Below are positions 8,739-16,197 of a stretch of DNA of 64,000 nt, one piece after another (positions within the stretch are counted from its first letter, which is position 1; the number at the start of each line of letters is the position of its first letter). Both the position numbers and the translations under genes were made by a program. The stretch lies in the NCBI GenBank assembly GCA_947253885.1, contig CAMYAO010000009.1:10367-74366 (forward strand). Reading direction: 5' to 3'. The stretch is from an uncultured Clostridium sp. Its GTDB lineage: Bacteria > Bacillota > Clostridia > Lachnospirales > Lachnospiraceae. Below the pieces are notes generated by a model that had not been told where the DNA came from, made no database searches, and was given only the letters and a program-made list of their open reading frames with translations.

Positions 8739-9550
8739 AGGATATTACATTAGGGCAATATTATCCGAGAGATTCCATTATTCACAAGCTGGACCCGAGA
8801 GTAAAGCTTTTGGGAACACTTATCTATATTATTTGTGTTTTTTTATTTCATGGTGTTATCGGATTTCTATTTGCAAGTTTTATTTTAATAGGGCTGATAA
8901 AATTGTCGAAGGTTCCCTATCAGTTTATGCTTAAGGGCGTAAGAGCGATATGGTTATTGATTGTGATTACGGCAGCGGCAAACTTGTTTTTTTCAAACGG
9001 ACATGTGGATTATGTTCGTTTTCATGCATTTCACATTTCGGATACCGGAGTACATAATGCGATCTACTATTCGATCAGATTGGTGTATTTAGTAATAGGA
9101 AGTTCCATTATGACATTAACGACGTCACCGAATAAAATGACAGACGGACTGGAAACAGGACTCAGGGTACTGAATCGAATCCATTTTCCGATTCATGAGA
9201 TGGCGATGATGATGTCGATTGCACTTAGGTTTGTTCCGATATTGGGGGAAGAAGCGGAGAAGATAAAACGTGCACAACAGGCAAGAGGCGCAGCATTTGA
9301 TAAGGGAAATCTGCTTCAGAGGGCAAAGAGTATGATCCCGATTCTGGTGCCGTTGTTTGTATCTTCTTTTCAGAGAGCACAGGATCTGTCTCTGGCAATG
9401 GAGGCCCGTTGTTATAAGGGAGGAGAGGGAAGAACAAAAATGTATCCCCTTTCTTATAAAAAATATGATAAAATTGCCTATAGTATTTTATGGCTGGTAT
9501 TAGTAGTGTTTTGTATTTTATTTAAATATGATATTCCGTTTCCGTTTTAA
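8732..9550 (+). CDS. ecfT: Energy-coupling factor transmembrane protein EcfT
   Basis: This 272-residue membrane protein has several hydrophobic spans near the N-terminus and one at the end. The coupling region carries the two Ala-Arg motifs (QQARGAAF and MEARCYKG, about residues 185-230) that insert into the EcfA1/A2 grooves. It links ATP hydrolysis to the toppling of substrate-binding S components. Confidence 0.92.
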   Translation: MLKDITLGQYYPRDSIIHKLDPRVKLLGTLIYIICVFLFHGVIGFLFASFILIGLIKLSKVPYQFMLKGVRAIWLLIVITAAANLFFSNGHVDYVRFHAFHISDTGVHNAIYYSIRLVYLVIGSSIMTLTTSPNKMTDGLETGLRVLNRIHFPIHEMAMMMSIALRFVPILGEEAEKIKRAQQARGAAFDKGNLLQRAKSMIPILVPLFVSSFQRAQDLSLAMEARCYKGGEGRTKMYPLSYKKYDKIAYSILWLVLVVFCILFKYDIPFPF

Positions 9551-9561
9551 GGAGAATTATT

Positions 9562-10326
9562 TTGAAGAGAATATTCCTGCGGGTGGCTTATGACGGCAGT
9601 CGTTACAGCGGTTGGCAGTTTCAACCGAATGCCGTTACAATTGAAGGTGAATTGAATAAAGCAATCCGGATGCTGACCGGAGAGTCTGTTCGGGTAATCG
9701 GAGCCAGCAGAACAGATGCAGGGGTTCATTCCTTGGGAAATGTAGCTGTATTTGATTCCGAAACAAGAATCCCGGCAGAAAAAATAGTATATGCTTTGAA
9801 TCAATATTTGCCGGAGGACATTGTGATACAGGAGTCAAAAGAGGTGGCGGATAGCTGGCATCCAAGGCATTGTAACAGTAAAAAAACATATGAATATCGT
9901 ATTTTGAACCGTACTTTTCCGAATCCGACAAGACGGGCGGATACCTATCATTTTTATCGCAGACTGAATGTTGAGAAAATGAAGAAAGCGGCTTCCTGTT
10001 TTATAGGAGAACATGACTTTCAATCTTTTTGCAGTGTTCATACGGATGTGGAGAGTACCGTACGAAAAATCTATACATGTGAAGTAGAACAGGAAGATGA
10101 CATTATTAAAATTCGTATTTGCGGTGCAGGTTTTTTATACAATATGGTCCGAATTATAGCGGGGACTTTGATCCAGGTAGGAACCGGGACAATTCCAAGT
10201 GATGCTATTCCATATATCTTAAAACGAAAGAATCGTTCTGCAGCAGGACCGACGGCGCCGGCAAATGCTCTGACGATGATCGGAATCGAATACGAAGAAG
10301 AACCATACAAAGTGGGGGAAGATTAG
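9562..10326 (+). CDS. truA: tRNA pseudouridine(38-40) synthase TruA
   Basis: This 254-residue enzyme isomerises uridines 38-40 in the anticodon arm. The catalytic aspartate lies in GASRTDAGVHSLGN (about residue 52), and the C-terminal FLYNMVRIIAGTLIQVGTG motif is typical. Start: TTG at 9562 with AAGGAG about six bases upstream; no in-frame ATG gives the family N-terminus. truA commonly follows ecfT in Firmicutes, and the spacing here is 11 bases. Confidence 0.95.
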   Translation: MKRIFLRVAYDGSRYSGWQFQPNAVTIEGELNKAIRMLTGESVRVIGASRTDAGVHSLGNVAVFDSETRIPAEKIVYALNQYLPEDIVIQESKEVADSWHPRHCNSKKTYEYRILNRTFPNPTRRADTYHFYRRLNVEKMKKAASCFIGEHDFQSFCSVHTDVESTVRKIYTCEVEQEDDIIKIRICGAGFLYNMVRIIAGTLIQVGTGTIPSDAIPYILKRKNRSAAGPTAPANALTMIGIEYEEEPYKVGED

Positions 10327-11529
10327 ATGAAAAAAAGATGGATAACAGGTTTAGGAAGCAGTATGATAATCGCATTGGTATCAACGGGTTGCAGTTCTCC
10401 GCTTTCTCTTTTTCAGAGTAAGCAGACGGGAAGTAAAACCGGAGGAAAGCCGGAGACGGTAGTAACAGGATTATCCGACAGGATGAATGTAAAGGCGGGA
10501 ACGGATAAGGCTTCGCAAACACTTAAAATTACACCTGCAAACGGGAGCAGAAAAGTTTCTTTGCAGTTGTATAACAGTAAAACAAATGCTTATCAAACTG
10601 TTTCGACAACAGTGACAGCAGATACCCATCAGGATACTGTTCAGGTAAAATTTCCAAAGAAATATTTAATGAAAACAAATTCAAAGTGGAGGATTGTGAT
10701 TCCGGAATCAAAGAGCGGATCTTCTTATGTCAGCCAACCGGTTTCTCTGGTGGCATATAATACAAAGAAACTTGTATTACCTGCAACCAATGTGTGTGTC
10801 TATCGAGTAGAGGACGGACAGATGTTTTATGCTTTGAAAGAAAATAAAAAGGTGAGACAGGCAAGTACAACAAAGATTATGTCTGCTGTTGTAGCCTTGG
10901 AGAGCAATCGTCTGGCAAATGGAAAAACTGTCATTTCAGAGGAGGCGATCTGTCAGAAATGTGCCAACATGAGGTTTAAACCGGGAGAGGTTTATAAAAA
11001 TATGGATCTTTTGTATGCAATGATGCTCCCTTCTTCCAATGACAGTGCCTATGCATTGGCAGAGGGAATTTCCGGTTCTTTTTCTGAATTCATTTCTGCC
11101 ATGAACCAGAAAGCATTTGATATGGGATTTCAAAAGACCCATTATCAAAATGCAAGCGGATTAGATGTAAAAAAGAAAAATCAAGGAACAACAGCGAAAG
11201 AATTGTCAAAGCTTATGGGATATGCGTATCAGAATCCGCTGTTTCGTAAAATTTTGATGACGAAAAAGTATAAATTTACCAGTGTAGACAAGACAAAAGA
11301 AAAAAAGGAGGTCTACACAACGGATAAATTACTGGGGAGCTCCAAAGAATTTCGTGGTGGGAAAACAGGATATACAGATTTGGCAAATTTCTGCTTTTGC
11401 TCTGTGTATAAAATTCAGGGAAAAACCTATGTCATATCCGTGCTTGGAAGCGGCTCCACACAATACCGGTTTATGGCGACGGAAATGCTGTATCATCATT
11501 TAAAACAATGCTTAAAGAGCACATGGTAG
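10327..11529 (+). CDS. Serine D-Ala-D-Ala carboxypeptidase lipoprotein (DacA/DacF-like)
   Basis: This 400-residue protein has a lipoprotein signal ending in the lipobox VSTGC, an unrecognised region of about 125 residues, and then an S11 peptidase domain. The SxxK motif is ASTTK (about residue 180), SxN is PSSNDSAYA (about 238) and KTG is GGKTGYT (about 343). It would trim terminal D-alanine from peptidoglycan stem peptides at the outer membrane face. It starts directly after truA and precedes the rplM promoter. Confidence 0.9.
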   Translation: MKKRWITGLGSSMIIALVSTGCSSPLSLFQSKQTGSKTGGKPETVVTGLSDRMNVKAGTDKASQTLKITPANGSRKVSLQLYNSKTNAYQTVSTTVTADTHQDTVQVKFPKKYLMKTNSKWRIVIPESKSGSSYVSQPVSLVAYNTKKLVLPATNVCVYRVEDGQMFYALKENKKVRQASTTKIMSAVVALESNRLANGKTVISEEAICQKCANMRFKPGEVYKNMDLLYAMMLPSSNDSAYALAEGISGSFSEFISAMNQKAFDMGFQKTHYQNASGLDVKKKNQGTTAKELSKLMGYAYQNPLFRKILMTKKYKFTSVDKTKEKKEVYTTDKLLGSSKEFRGGKTGYTDLANFCFCSVYKIQGKTYVISVLGSGSTQYRFMATEMLYHHLKQCLKSTW

Positions 11530-11544
11530 GACGTCAGATTTCTC

Positions 11545-11573
11545 TTGACAGAGAAAAAATCCTATACTATACT
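11545..11573 (+). promoter_or_regulatory. Strong sigma-A promoter of rplM-rpsI
   Basis: A perfect TTGACA (11545-11550) is followed after exactly 17 bases by TATACT (11568-11573). It lies 240 bases ahead of rplM, leaving a long untranslated leader. Confidence 0.85.
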
Positions 11574-11581
11574 AAGTAAGT

Positions 11582-11813
11582 CTGACGAAGTGTCGTCTTG
11601 TTTTTGTTGCACAAAAACAAGTTTACATAATCATTTACGGGTGGGACCGTAAAATGGACTGTCTCTCAGGATTTTGATTCTCCACAAATCGGCCTGAGCC
11701 GGGCAGCGGATAATGCAGACACATTATTCACAAGTAAATCGCGTTTTCTTTTCAGGTGTCCGGACATTCACCCGAGGAGAAATAGCAATATTATTTCCAG
11801 GGAGGAATTATCA
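11582..11813 (+). ncRNA. Structured 5' leader of rplM-rpsI (L13-type autoregulatory leader candidate)
   Basis: The leader contains three clear hairpins: an 11-bp stem at 11597-11607/11611-11621 with loop TGC; TTTACGG/CCGTAAA (11634-11653) with a GGTGGGA-type loop; and CTCAGG plus GATTT pairing with AAATC and CCTGAG (11665-11698). A fourth possible pairing, GGTG/CACC, surrounds GTCCGGAC near 11757-11776. Ribosomal protein leaders that bind L13 are known in Firmicutes; whether this one belongs to that class is inference. The ribosome-binding site CAGGGAGG lies at its 3' end. Confidence 0.6.
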
Positions 11814-12248
11814 ATGAATAACAAAACATTCATGGCTAATCCAGATAAAATTGAAAGAAAATGGTATGTAGTTGATGCAGAAGGATGTACATTAGGACGC
11901 CTTTCTTCTGAAATTGCAAAGGTGTTAAGAGGAAAGAACAAACCTGAATTTACACCACATGCCGACTGCGGTGATTATGTGATCGTAGTAAATGCCGAGA
12001 AGATCAAAGTTACAGGTAAAAAATTAGACCAGAAACTTTACTATAGACATTCCGATTATGTTGGCGGATTTAAAGAGACCACATTGAAAGAAATGTTACA
12101 GAAACATCCGGAGCGTGTTATCAGCTTCGCTGTAAAAGGTATGCTTCCAAAAGGACCTTTGGGACGTCAGATGTACAAAAAATTATTTGTATATGCCGGA
12201 CCGGAACACGGACATGCAGCTCAGAAACCTGAAGTAATTACATTTTAA
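11814..12248 (+). CDS. rplM: Ribosomal protein L13
   Basis: This 144-residue protein matches L13 along its length, with WYVVDAEGCTLGRLSSEIA, YVIVVNAEKIKVTGKK and VKGMLPKGPLGRQMYKKL. It is an early-assembling large-subunit protein. It is the first gene of the classical rplM-rpsI pair, with a GGGAGG site upstream and 19 bases to rpsI. Confidence 0.98.
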   Translation: MNNKTFMANPDKIERKWYVVDAEGCTLGRLSSEIAKVLRGKNKPEFTPHADCGDYVIVVNAEKIKVTGKKLDQKLYYRHSDYVGGFKETTLKEMLQKHPERVISFAVKGMLPKGPLGRQMYKKLFVYAGPEHGHAAQKPEVITF

Positions 12249-12267
12249 TCAGTGGAGGTAAAAAGAC

Positions 12268-12663
12268 ATGGCTAATACTACCAGATATTATGGAACAGGA
12301 AGAAGAAAAAAATCTATCGCACGTGTTTACCTTGTACCGGGTACAGGTAACATTACAATCAATAAAAGACCAATTGATGAGTATTTCGGACTGGAGACTT
12401 TAAAAGTAATCGTTCGTCAGCCATTGGAGGCTACTCAGACAGCTGATAAATTTGATATTTTAGTAAATGTAAAAGGTGGTGGATACACCGGACAGGCAGG
12501 AGCGGTTCGTCACGGTATCGCAAGAGCTTTGTTACAGGCAGAGGGAGACTTCAGACCGGTACTTAAGAAAGCAGGATTCTTAACTCGTGATCCACGTATG
12601 AAAGAGCGTAAGAAATACGGTCTCAAAGCTGCTCGTCGTGCACCACAGTTCTCAAAGAGATAA
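12268..12663 (+). CDS. rpsI: Ribosomal protein S9
   Basis: This 131-residue protein shows the S9 signatures YYGTGRRKKSIARV, GGGYTGQAGAVRHGIARAL and the basic tail ending KARRAPQFSKR-type, whose terminal lysine-arginine contacts P-site tRNA. The 3' end of rpsI is a known integration target of conjugative elements, and a decayed island starts just beyond it. A near copy of the terminal 16 bases lies at 14659. Confidence 0.98.
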   Translation: MANTTRYYGTGRRKKSIARVYLVPGTGNITINKRPIDEYFGLETLKVIVRQPLEATQTADKFDILVNVKGGGYTGQAGAVRHGIARALLQAEGDFRPVLKKAGFLTRDPRMKERKKYGLKAARRAPQFSKR

Positions 12664-12668
12664 TTCAA
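12653..12668 (+). repeat. Candidate attachment-site repeat, copy 1 (rpsI end)
   Basis: The bases CAAAGAGATAATTCAA span the end and stop of rpsI. They recur at 14659-14674 with one mismatch, next to a tyrosine integrase remnant. This is as expected for an attachment-site duplication, but the element between the copies is too decayed to prove it. Confidence 0.45.
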
Positions 12669-12693
12669 ACGAATATCAGAAACGAGCAAATTT

Positions 12694-12727
12694 CCCCGAA
12701 AACATCGAGTTTTCGGGGATTTCTTTA
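12694..12727 (+). terminator. Rho-independent terminator of rplM-rpsI
   Basis: A 10-bp stem CCCCGAAAAC/GTTTTCGGGG (12694-12718) with a 5-base loop is followed by a T-rich run. Confidence 0.85.
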
Positions 12728-12839
12728 TATTTTAATAATTCCATCAGACACCACAAAAACACACGAAATTTCAGCGGTAACTAACACATAACCAACAGGT
12801 AACTAACACAGAAAACACTGTCTTGTGTAAGACATATCA

Positions 12840-13691
12840 ATGAATTATACTTTTACGGATGAAATGTGTTTGACTGTTGCTAGAAGTGGTTCAGCTGGGT
12901 ATGTATCATTCCAGGCTAATGGATGCGTTGTGGGTGATAGTGCAAAAATACTTAAATTGAAAGACAAAAATGCAGAGAATGAACTTGTATATTTGTTTTT
13001 GAGAACGATTTTAATGGCGAATAAGTATAAATATACATACGGACGTAAAGTCACAGAAGCCAAATATGCTAGTGAAATAATTGCATTACCGACTAAAAAT
13101 GGAGCTCCAGATTGGGATTTTATAAAAAAGTATATGAAATCCCTAAAATATAAGAAATTGTCTACAAAAAACAAAGCAATAGAAAAGTTAAGTATTGTAT
13201 CGTGGGAAACATTTAGGTTTGGAGATTATATTTCGGACATTTATAAAGGTAAGGCAATAAATAAAGATGATTTGATAATAGCTAATTCAAAGGACGAATA
13301 TATTAGATATATAACTCGAACAGGAGATAATAATGGCTGTGAATTATTGGCAAAATATGAAAGCATTGATAATCAGTTTATAGAAGAAGGAAATGCTATC
13401 ACAATAGGAGATACTACTGCTACATGTTTTTATCAAGAGGAATCATTTATAACAGGTGATCATATGGTTGTAATTAGAGCTGACTGGCTCAATAAATATA
13501 CAGGCTTGTTTATGGTTACATTACTAACTAACGAGCAATATAAATATAGCTATGGTCGAGCATATTTAATGGATAGAATTAAAGATACAATGCTAAAACT
13601 TCCAGCTAAACAGGAAAAAGGAATTACACTTCCTAATTGGGGATATATGGAAAAATATATGAAATCATTGCCATATGGTGATAGATTATAG
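12840..13691 (+). pseudogene. Truncated restriction-modification specificity (S) subunit
   Basis: The 283 codons match the C-terminal part of BcgI-like/type I specificity subunits. A half target-recognition domain ends DWDFIKKYMKSLKY. A complete second one follows, with NAITIGDTTATCFYQEE, FITGDHMVVIRADWL and the end NWGYMEKYMKSLPYGDRL. The first ATG (12840) has no ribosome-binding site, and no methyltransferase or restriction gene is adjacent, so the frame is the 3' remnant of a longer gene. It lies just inside the rpsI island. Whether the remnant is translated is unknown. Confidence 0.75.
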
Positions 13692-13881
13692 GCATAAAAT
13701 ACACTTTATTAAAGATGGTTCTTAAAATTGCAAAGAAACATAATTCTCAAAGTTGTAATATTAAAAAAGAAAATTCTAAAAAGATTGTAGAAATTTGGAG
13801 TTATATATGATTTATTATTATTGTCCAGAGAAAAAGTTTGGGAGGAGACAGGATATTTTAATAATGACTTCTAAAAAGCTT
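13692..13881. other. AT-rich gap with one possible 30-codon ORF
   Basis: Between the S-subunit remnant and the toxin-antitoxin locus I see only short frames. One of 30 codons (13807-13899, beginning MIYYYCPEKKFGRR) has GGAG six bases before its ATG. A preceding frame (13714-13809) overlaps it by ATGA but lacks a ribosome-binding site. Neither resembles a family I know; they may be relics. Confidence 0.3.
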
Positions 13882-14011
13882 TTGACATTTATTGATTAAG
13901 ATGCTACTATTATTATATAAAAGGTGCTACCGATAGACGGTTAGTCCAGTTTTATAAGTTGATTAAAGTAATCGCCTCAGTTGACCAGACCGGGGGCGAT
14001 TATTTTTTTTG
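13882..14011 (+). ncRNA. Candidate antitoxin RNA of a type I toxin-antitoxin locus
   Basis: TTGACA (13882-13887) and TACTAT (13905-13910) are 17 bases apart. The predicted RNA starts near 13917, carries GGTGCTACC...GGTTAGTCC at its 5' end, and ends at a terminator: stem AATCGCC/GGCGATT (about 13970-14000) followed by eight T. No protein frame fits inside. The RNA converges on the toxin gene on the other strand and overlaps its 3' end and terminator, the layout of type I antitoxin RNAs. Confidence 0.6.
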
Positions 14012-14095
14012 TGATTTATTACCGAGTGTATATCCAAGTCCAAAGCAAGTTAAGCCAAAGCTTAAAACTGCAATGAGACCTTCAAGAGTCAACAT
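14000..14095 (-). CDS. Candidate type I toxin, 31-residue hydrophobic peptide
   Basis: The ATG at 14095 has AAAGGAGGG about seven bases upstream. An in-frame ATG at 14101 is too close to that site. The peptide begins MLTLEGLIAVLSFGLTCFGL, is hydrophobic for about 25 residues and ends GNKSQKK. This is the plan of small membrane toxins of the holin-like/Fst/TxpA kind. It is flanked by a long structured 5' UTR and a convergent small RNA. Toxicity is inferred, not shown. Confidence 0.65.
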   Translation of the reverse strand: MLTLEGLIAVLSFGLTCFGLGYTLGNKSQKK

Positions 14096-14191
14096 TGGCA
14101 TCCCTCCTTTGTAAGATTTCATACGAGATGATTTCTATGTAATCAGAGGGTCACAGTCCCTCTGCTGAAGGACTAACCGCCTACCGTGTAG

Positions 14192-14235
14192 GGTAGCACC
14201 AAAAATATCATAACAAGAATTGAAGTGGATGGCAA
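14192..14235 (-). promoter_or_regulatory. Promoter and 5' repeat of the toxin mRNA
   Basis: On the minus strand TTGCCA (14235-14230) and TATGAT (14212-14207) are 17 bases apart, placing the start at about 14200. This is the first base of GGTGCTACC, a sequence the opposing RNA also carries near its 5' end. The 105-base UTR that follows contains a CAGAGGG/CCCTCTG hairpin before the toxin start. Confidence 0.6.
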
Positions 14236-14259
14236 TTAGAAAATAGCAAGTTTATAAAA

Positions 14260-14502
14260 TTAATAAGGACACCAATCCTCATCCATAGCATCAGCCCATT
14301 CCTGTAGTTCTCCGTTGAGAGCTAATGCAGCATAAGTAATTGGCTCTTCAATCGCCAGATTGTCAATCAATCTCTGTGAGTTAGGAGTAGTGTGTAATCC
14401 TTTTTCTACATCAGCGCAGGATAAGAATAGCAAGGTATTATCGGCGAATGCAATATCAATGCCGTTCTTGAATTGGTTGTAGTAAGCAAAGTGTATTTTC
14501 AT
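14260..14502 (-). CDS. DUF6061-family small protein
   Basis: This 80-residue acidic soluble protein has the pattern of DUF6061 proteins found in Firmicute mobile elements: an N-terminal beta-rich half with a D/N-rich loop, then PITYAALALNGELQEWADAM near the C-terminus. Start: ATG at 14502 behind AAAGGACTCTCATT. No function is known. It lies between the toxin-antitoxin locus and the att-like repeat. Confidence 0.6.
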   Translation of the reverse strand: MKIHFAYYNQFKNGIDIAFADNTLLFLSCADVEKGLHTTPNSQRLIDNLAIEEPITYAALALNGELQEWADAMDEDWCPY

Positions 14503-14616
14503 AATGAGAGTCCTTTCTTTATTCGTTGTTAATTGGTATCAGGAGTGTTTTGGGGGAGTCGTGGACAGCCCTAGGCAGTCTATCGTATACAACAGGTATG
14601 CAACACTAATTTTCAC

Positions 14617-14640
14617 AAACCCTGTATTGCTGGGTTTTTC
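14617..14640 (+). terminator. Short terminator-like hairpin
   Basis: AAACCC (14617-14622) and GGGTTT (14632-14637) with a T run. No clear upstream gene is served. Confidence 0.4.
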
Positions 14641-14658
14641 AAGATATCTAAACGTTAA

Positions 14659-14674
14659 CAAAGAGATAGTTCAA
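14659..14674 (+). repeat. Candidate attachment-site repeat, copy 2
   Basis: CAAAGAGATAGTTCAA differs by one base from the rpsI end at 12653-12668. A strong terminator follows 20 bases later, which could be the original rpsI terminator displaced by integration. Confidence 0.45.
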
Positions 14675-14693
14675 TATCATCAGAGAATACAGA

Positions 14694-14735
14694 AGACCCA
14701 AGGAAAATCAACATTCCTTGGGTCTTTTCTTTTTG
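14694..14735 (+). terminator. Rho-independent terminator
   Basis: A 12-bp perfect stem AGACCCAAGGAA/TTCCTTGGGTCT (14694-14725) is followed by a T-rich run. Confidence 0.75.
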
Positions 14736-14797
14736 TCAAAATCTATGAATTTGTATCTAATAGTAACAAGCTAGTAACACACTAGAAACACAAAAAT

Positions 14798-14824
14798 AAG
14801 ACCTGACAGTGTGTCAGGTCTTTG
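14798..14824. terminator. Bidirectional terminator after the integrase remnant
   Basis: AAGACCTGACA and TGTCAGGTCTT are perfect arms around GTG. The hairpin lies just past the integrase stop on the minus strand. Confidence 0.65.
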
Positions 14825-14827
14825 ATT

Positions 14828-15501
14828 TTATATCTTGTTTATAGCTTCAAGTTTGAATGGTAATTCAATATGTGTGTAAACTGTTTCTGTGACACCTTGA
14901 CCTTTATGACCAACAATCTTCTTGATGATTCTTTTATCAACACCTGCTTCTTGCTGAATGGTTTCCTGTTGTATGCATTTGGGTTTCCTGCCTTGGTGAT
15001 ATCAACATATTTGACCATATCCCTTTTATCAGCAGTCACAATTTCATGCATCACTGCATAGTCATACATCAGACCAAACATGATTTTCATCTTCTTCAAT
15101 GTTGGTGTGTTCTTTCCTGATTCATCAACAGCCTGTTGAAGATGGTCAAGTTTGATTTCCACAAACTTCATGTTATGTAACTTTTCGCATGACCTGAAGG
15201 ATGCATTATAACCTTTACAGTTAGATTCAGACACTTTTGGAAAATGCACTTCAGACCACTTTTCAAATACTTCAGCAAATGTGATTGTATTGTGATGCAG
15301 GTCATAAGGGTCTTTGTTATAATCTGCAAGTGCAATCATTGCTTCCTTCCTACTTTCATAATAACCAACAAAAGCATAAATTGGATATGACTTCTGTTTT
15401 TCTTCATCAAATGTCCATCCTGTTGTTTTTCTTGCAACCCAAGGTTTCCTTCTATTTCCTGACAACTTATAGACACTTCCAAAACCATTTGGTAAACGCA
15501 T
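14828..15501 (-). pseudogene. Tyrosine integrase with catalytic domain deleted
   Basis: The minus-strand frame starts at 15501 with an AP2-like arm-binding segment (FGSVYKLSGNRRKPWVARKT). It continues through the SAM-like core-binding domain to RKPFSKKQ (about residue 185). The sequence then jumps, out of frame, to codons reading GVDKRIIKKIVGHKGQG and TETVYTHIELP. These are the extreme C-terminus with the late catalytic histidine and the nucleophile tyrosine. Roughly 100 or more residues, including the first catalytic arginine, are missing, so it cannot recombine DNA. The out-of-frame end stops at 14828. Confidence 0.85.
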
Positions 15502-15759
15502 AAATACACACTTCCTTTCTTAAAATTGAGTGACTTTAACAAAGGGTTGTGATATATTTATGTTGGTAAAATTTGTGTGTATAACACAATCCTTTGATAA
15601 GACCTGACTACTTCCAATAGTTGGGTCTTATTTTTTTTGTTCTTGGTGTTCTTGGTAAAACACTACTACTATATATTTATATTTTTCTTAGTTCCTTAGT
15701 GTTTCATCTTTCTTTTCTTAAAAGTATTATAGATAAAGTACCAAGAACACAAAGAACAG
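15502..15759. other. Intergenic region with a plus-strand terminator hairpin
   Basis: AAGACC.ACTA (15599-15610) pairs with TAGT.GGTCTT (15618-15629), followed by eight T. No plus-strand gene precedes it, so it may end a short unannotated RNA or be a relic. The rest is AT-rich and carries the integrase ribosome-binding site. Confidence 0.45.
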
Positions 15760-16182
15760 CTAGAACATTACAGACTTTACTTCCTTCACAATGTCATAAA
15801 TCCATCCGATTCCAAACAGTCCAAAGGTAAAAGTGTAAAGAATTCCCAAACCAATTTGACCTGATGCATATCTTTGGACACCTAACCATCCAAGAAATAT
15901 TGTTGCAATCATCATTTCTTTGCTTGTTTTCATTTCTTTCTTTTCTTTTGGTGGAACATAAACAGCTTCTGAAGAAGTTTGTCTACTATTGGTAGAATAT
16001 GATTGTGTGTTGACAAAGCTGACACCTTTGATTGGTGTGTGCATAGTTGTTGTCTTTCTTCCTTTTGAATTCACAGTGATTCTTCCTGCTTTACTTCCAA
16101 CAGATATTCCAACAGAATTCTTATTAAAATTCAAATTCACACCTTTACCAAGTTTTACAGTTTTCCTGAATCGCATTGACAT
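15760..16182 (-). CDS. DUF4236 plus TM2-domain protein
   Basis: This 140-residue protein has an N-terminal DUF4236 segment (MRFRKTVKLGKGVNLNFNKN, residues about 3-50, with SVGISVGSKAG). A Ser/Thr-rich linker follows, then a TM2 domain of two membrane helices joined by a short loop (IFLGWLGVQRYASGQIGLG and FGLFGIGWIYDIV). Start: ATG at 16182 behind AAAGGATGTGATGAT. Such proteins are frequent in phages and integrated elements. Function is unknown. Confidence 0.75.
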   Translation of the reverse strand: MSMRFRKTVKLGKGVNLNFNKNSVGISVGSKAGRITVNSKGRKTTTMHTPIKGVSFVNTQSYSTNSRQTSSEAVYVPPKEKKEMKTSKEMMIATIFLGWLGVQRYASGQIGLGILYTFTFGLFGIGWIYDIVKEVKSVMF

Positions 16183-16197
16183 ATCATCACATCCTTT

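Noticed and set aside
13917..14200. Direct base pairing between the two GGTGCTACC elements as the antitoxin mechanism
   Set aside because: They are the same sense in both RNAs, so they cannot pair with each other; only the overlapping 3' region is complementary.
14504..14785. 93-codon plus-strand frame downstream of the DUF6061 gene
   Set aside because: It runs through the att-like repeat and two terminator hairpins, has no ribosome-binding site and looks like chance translation.
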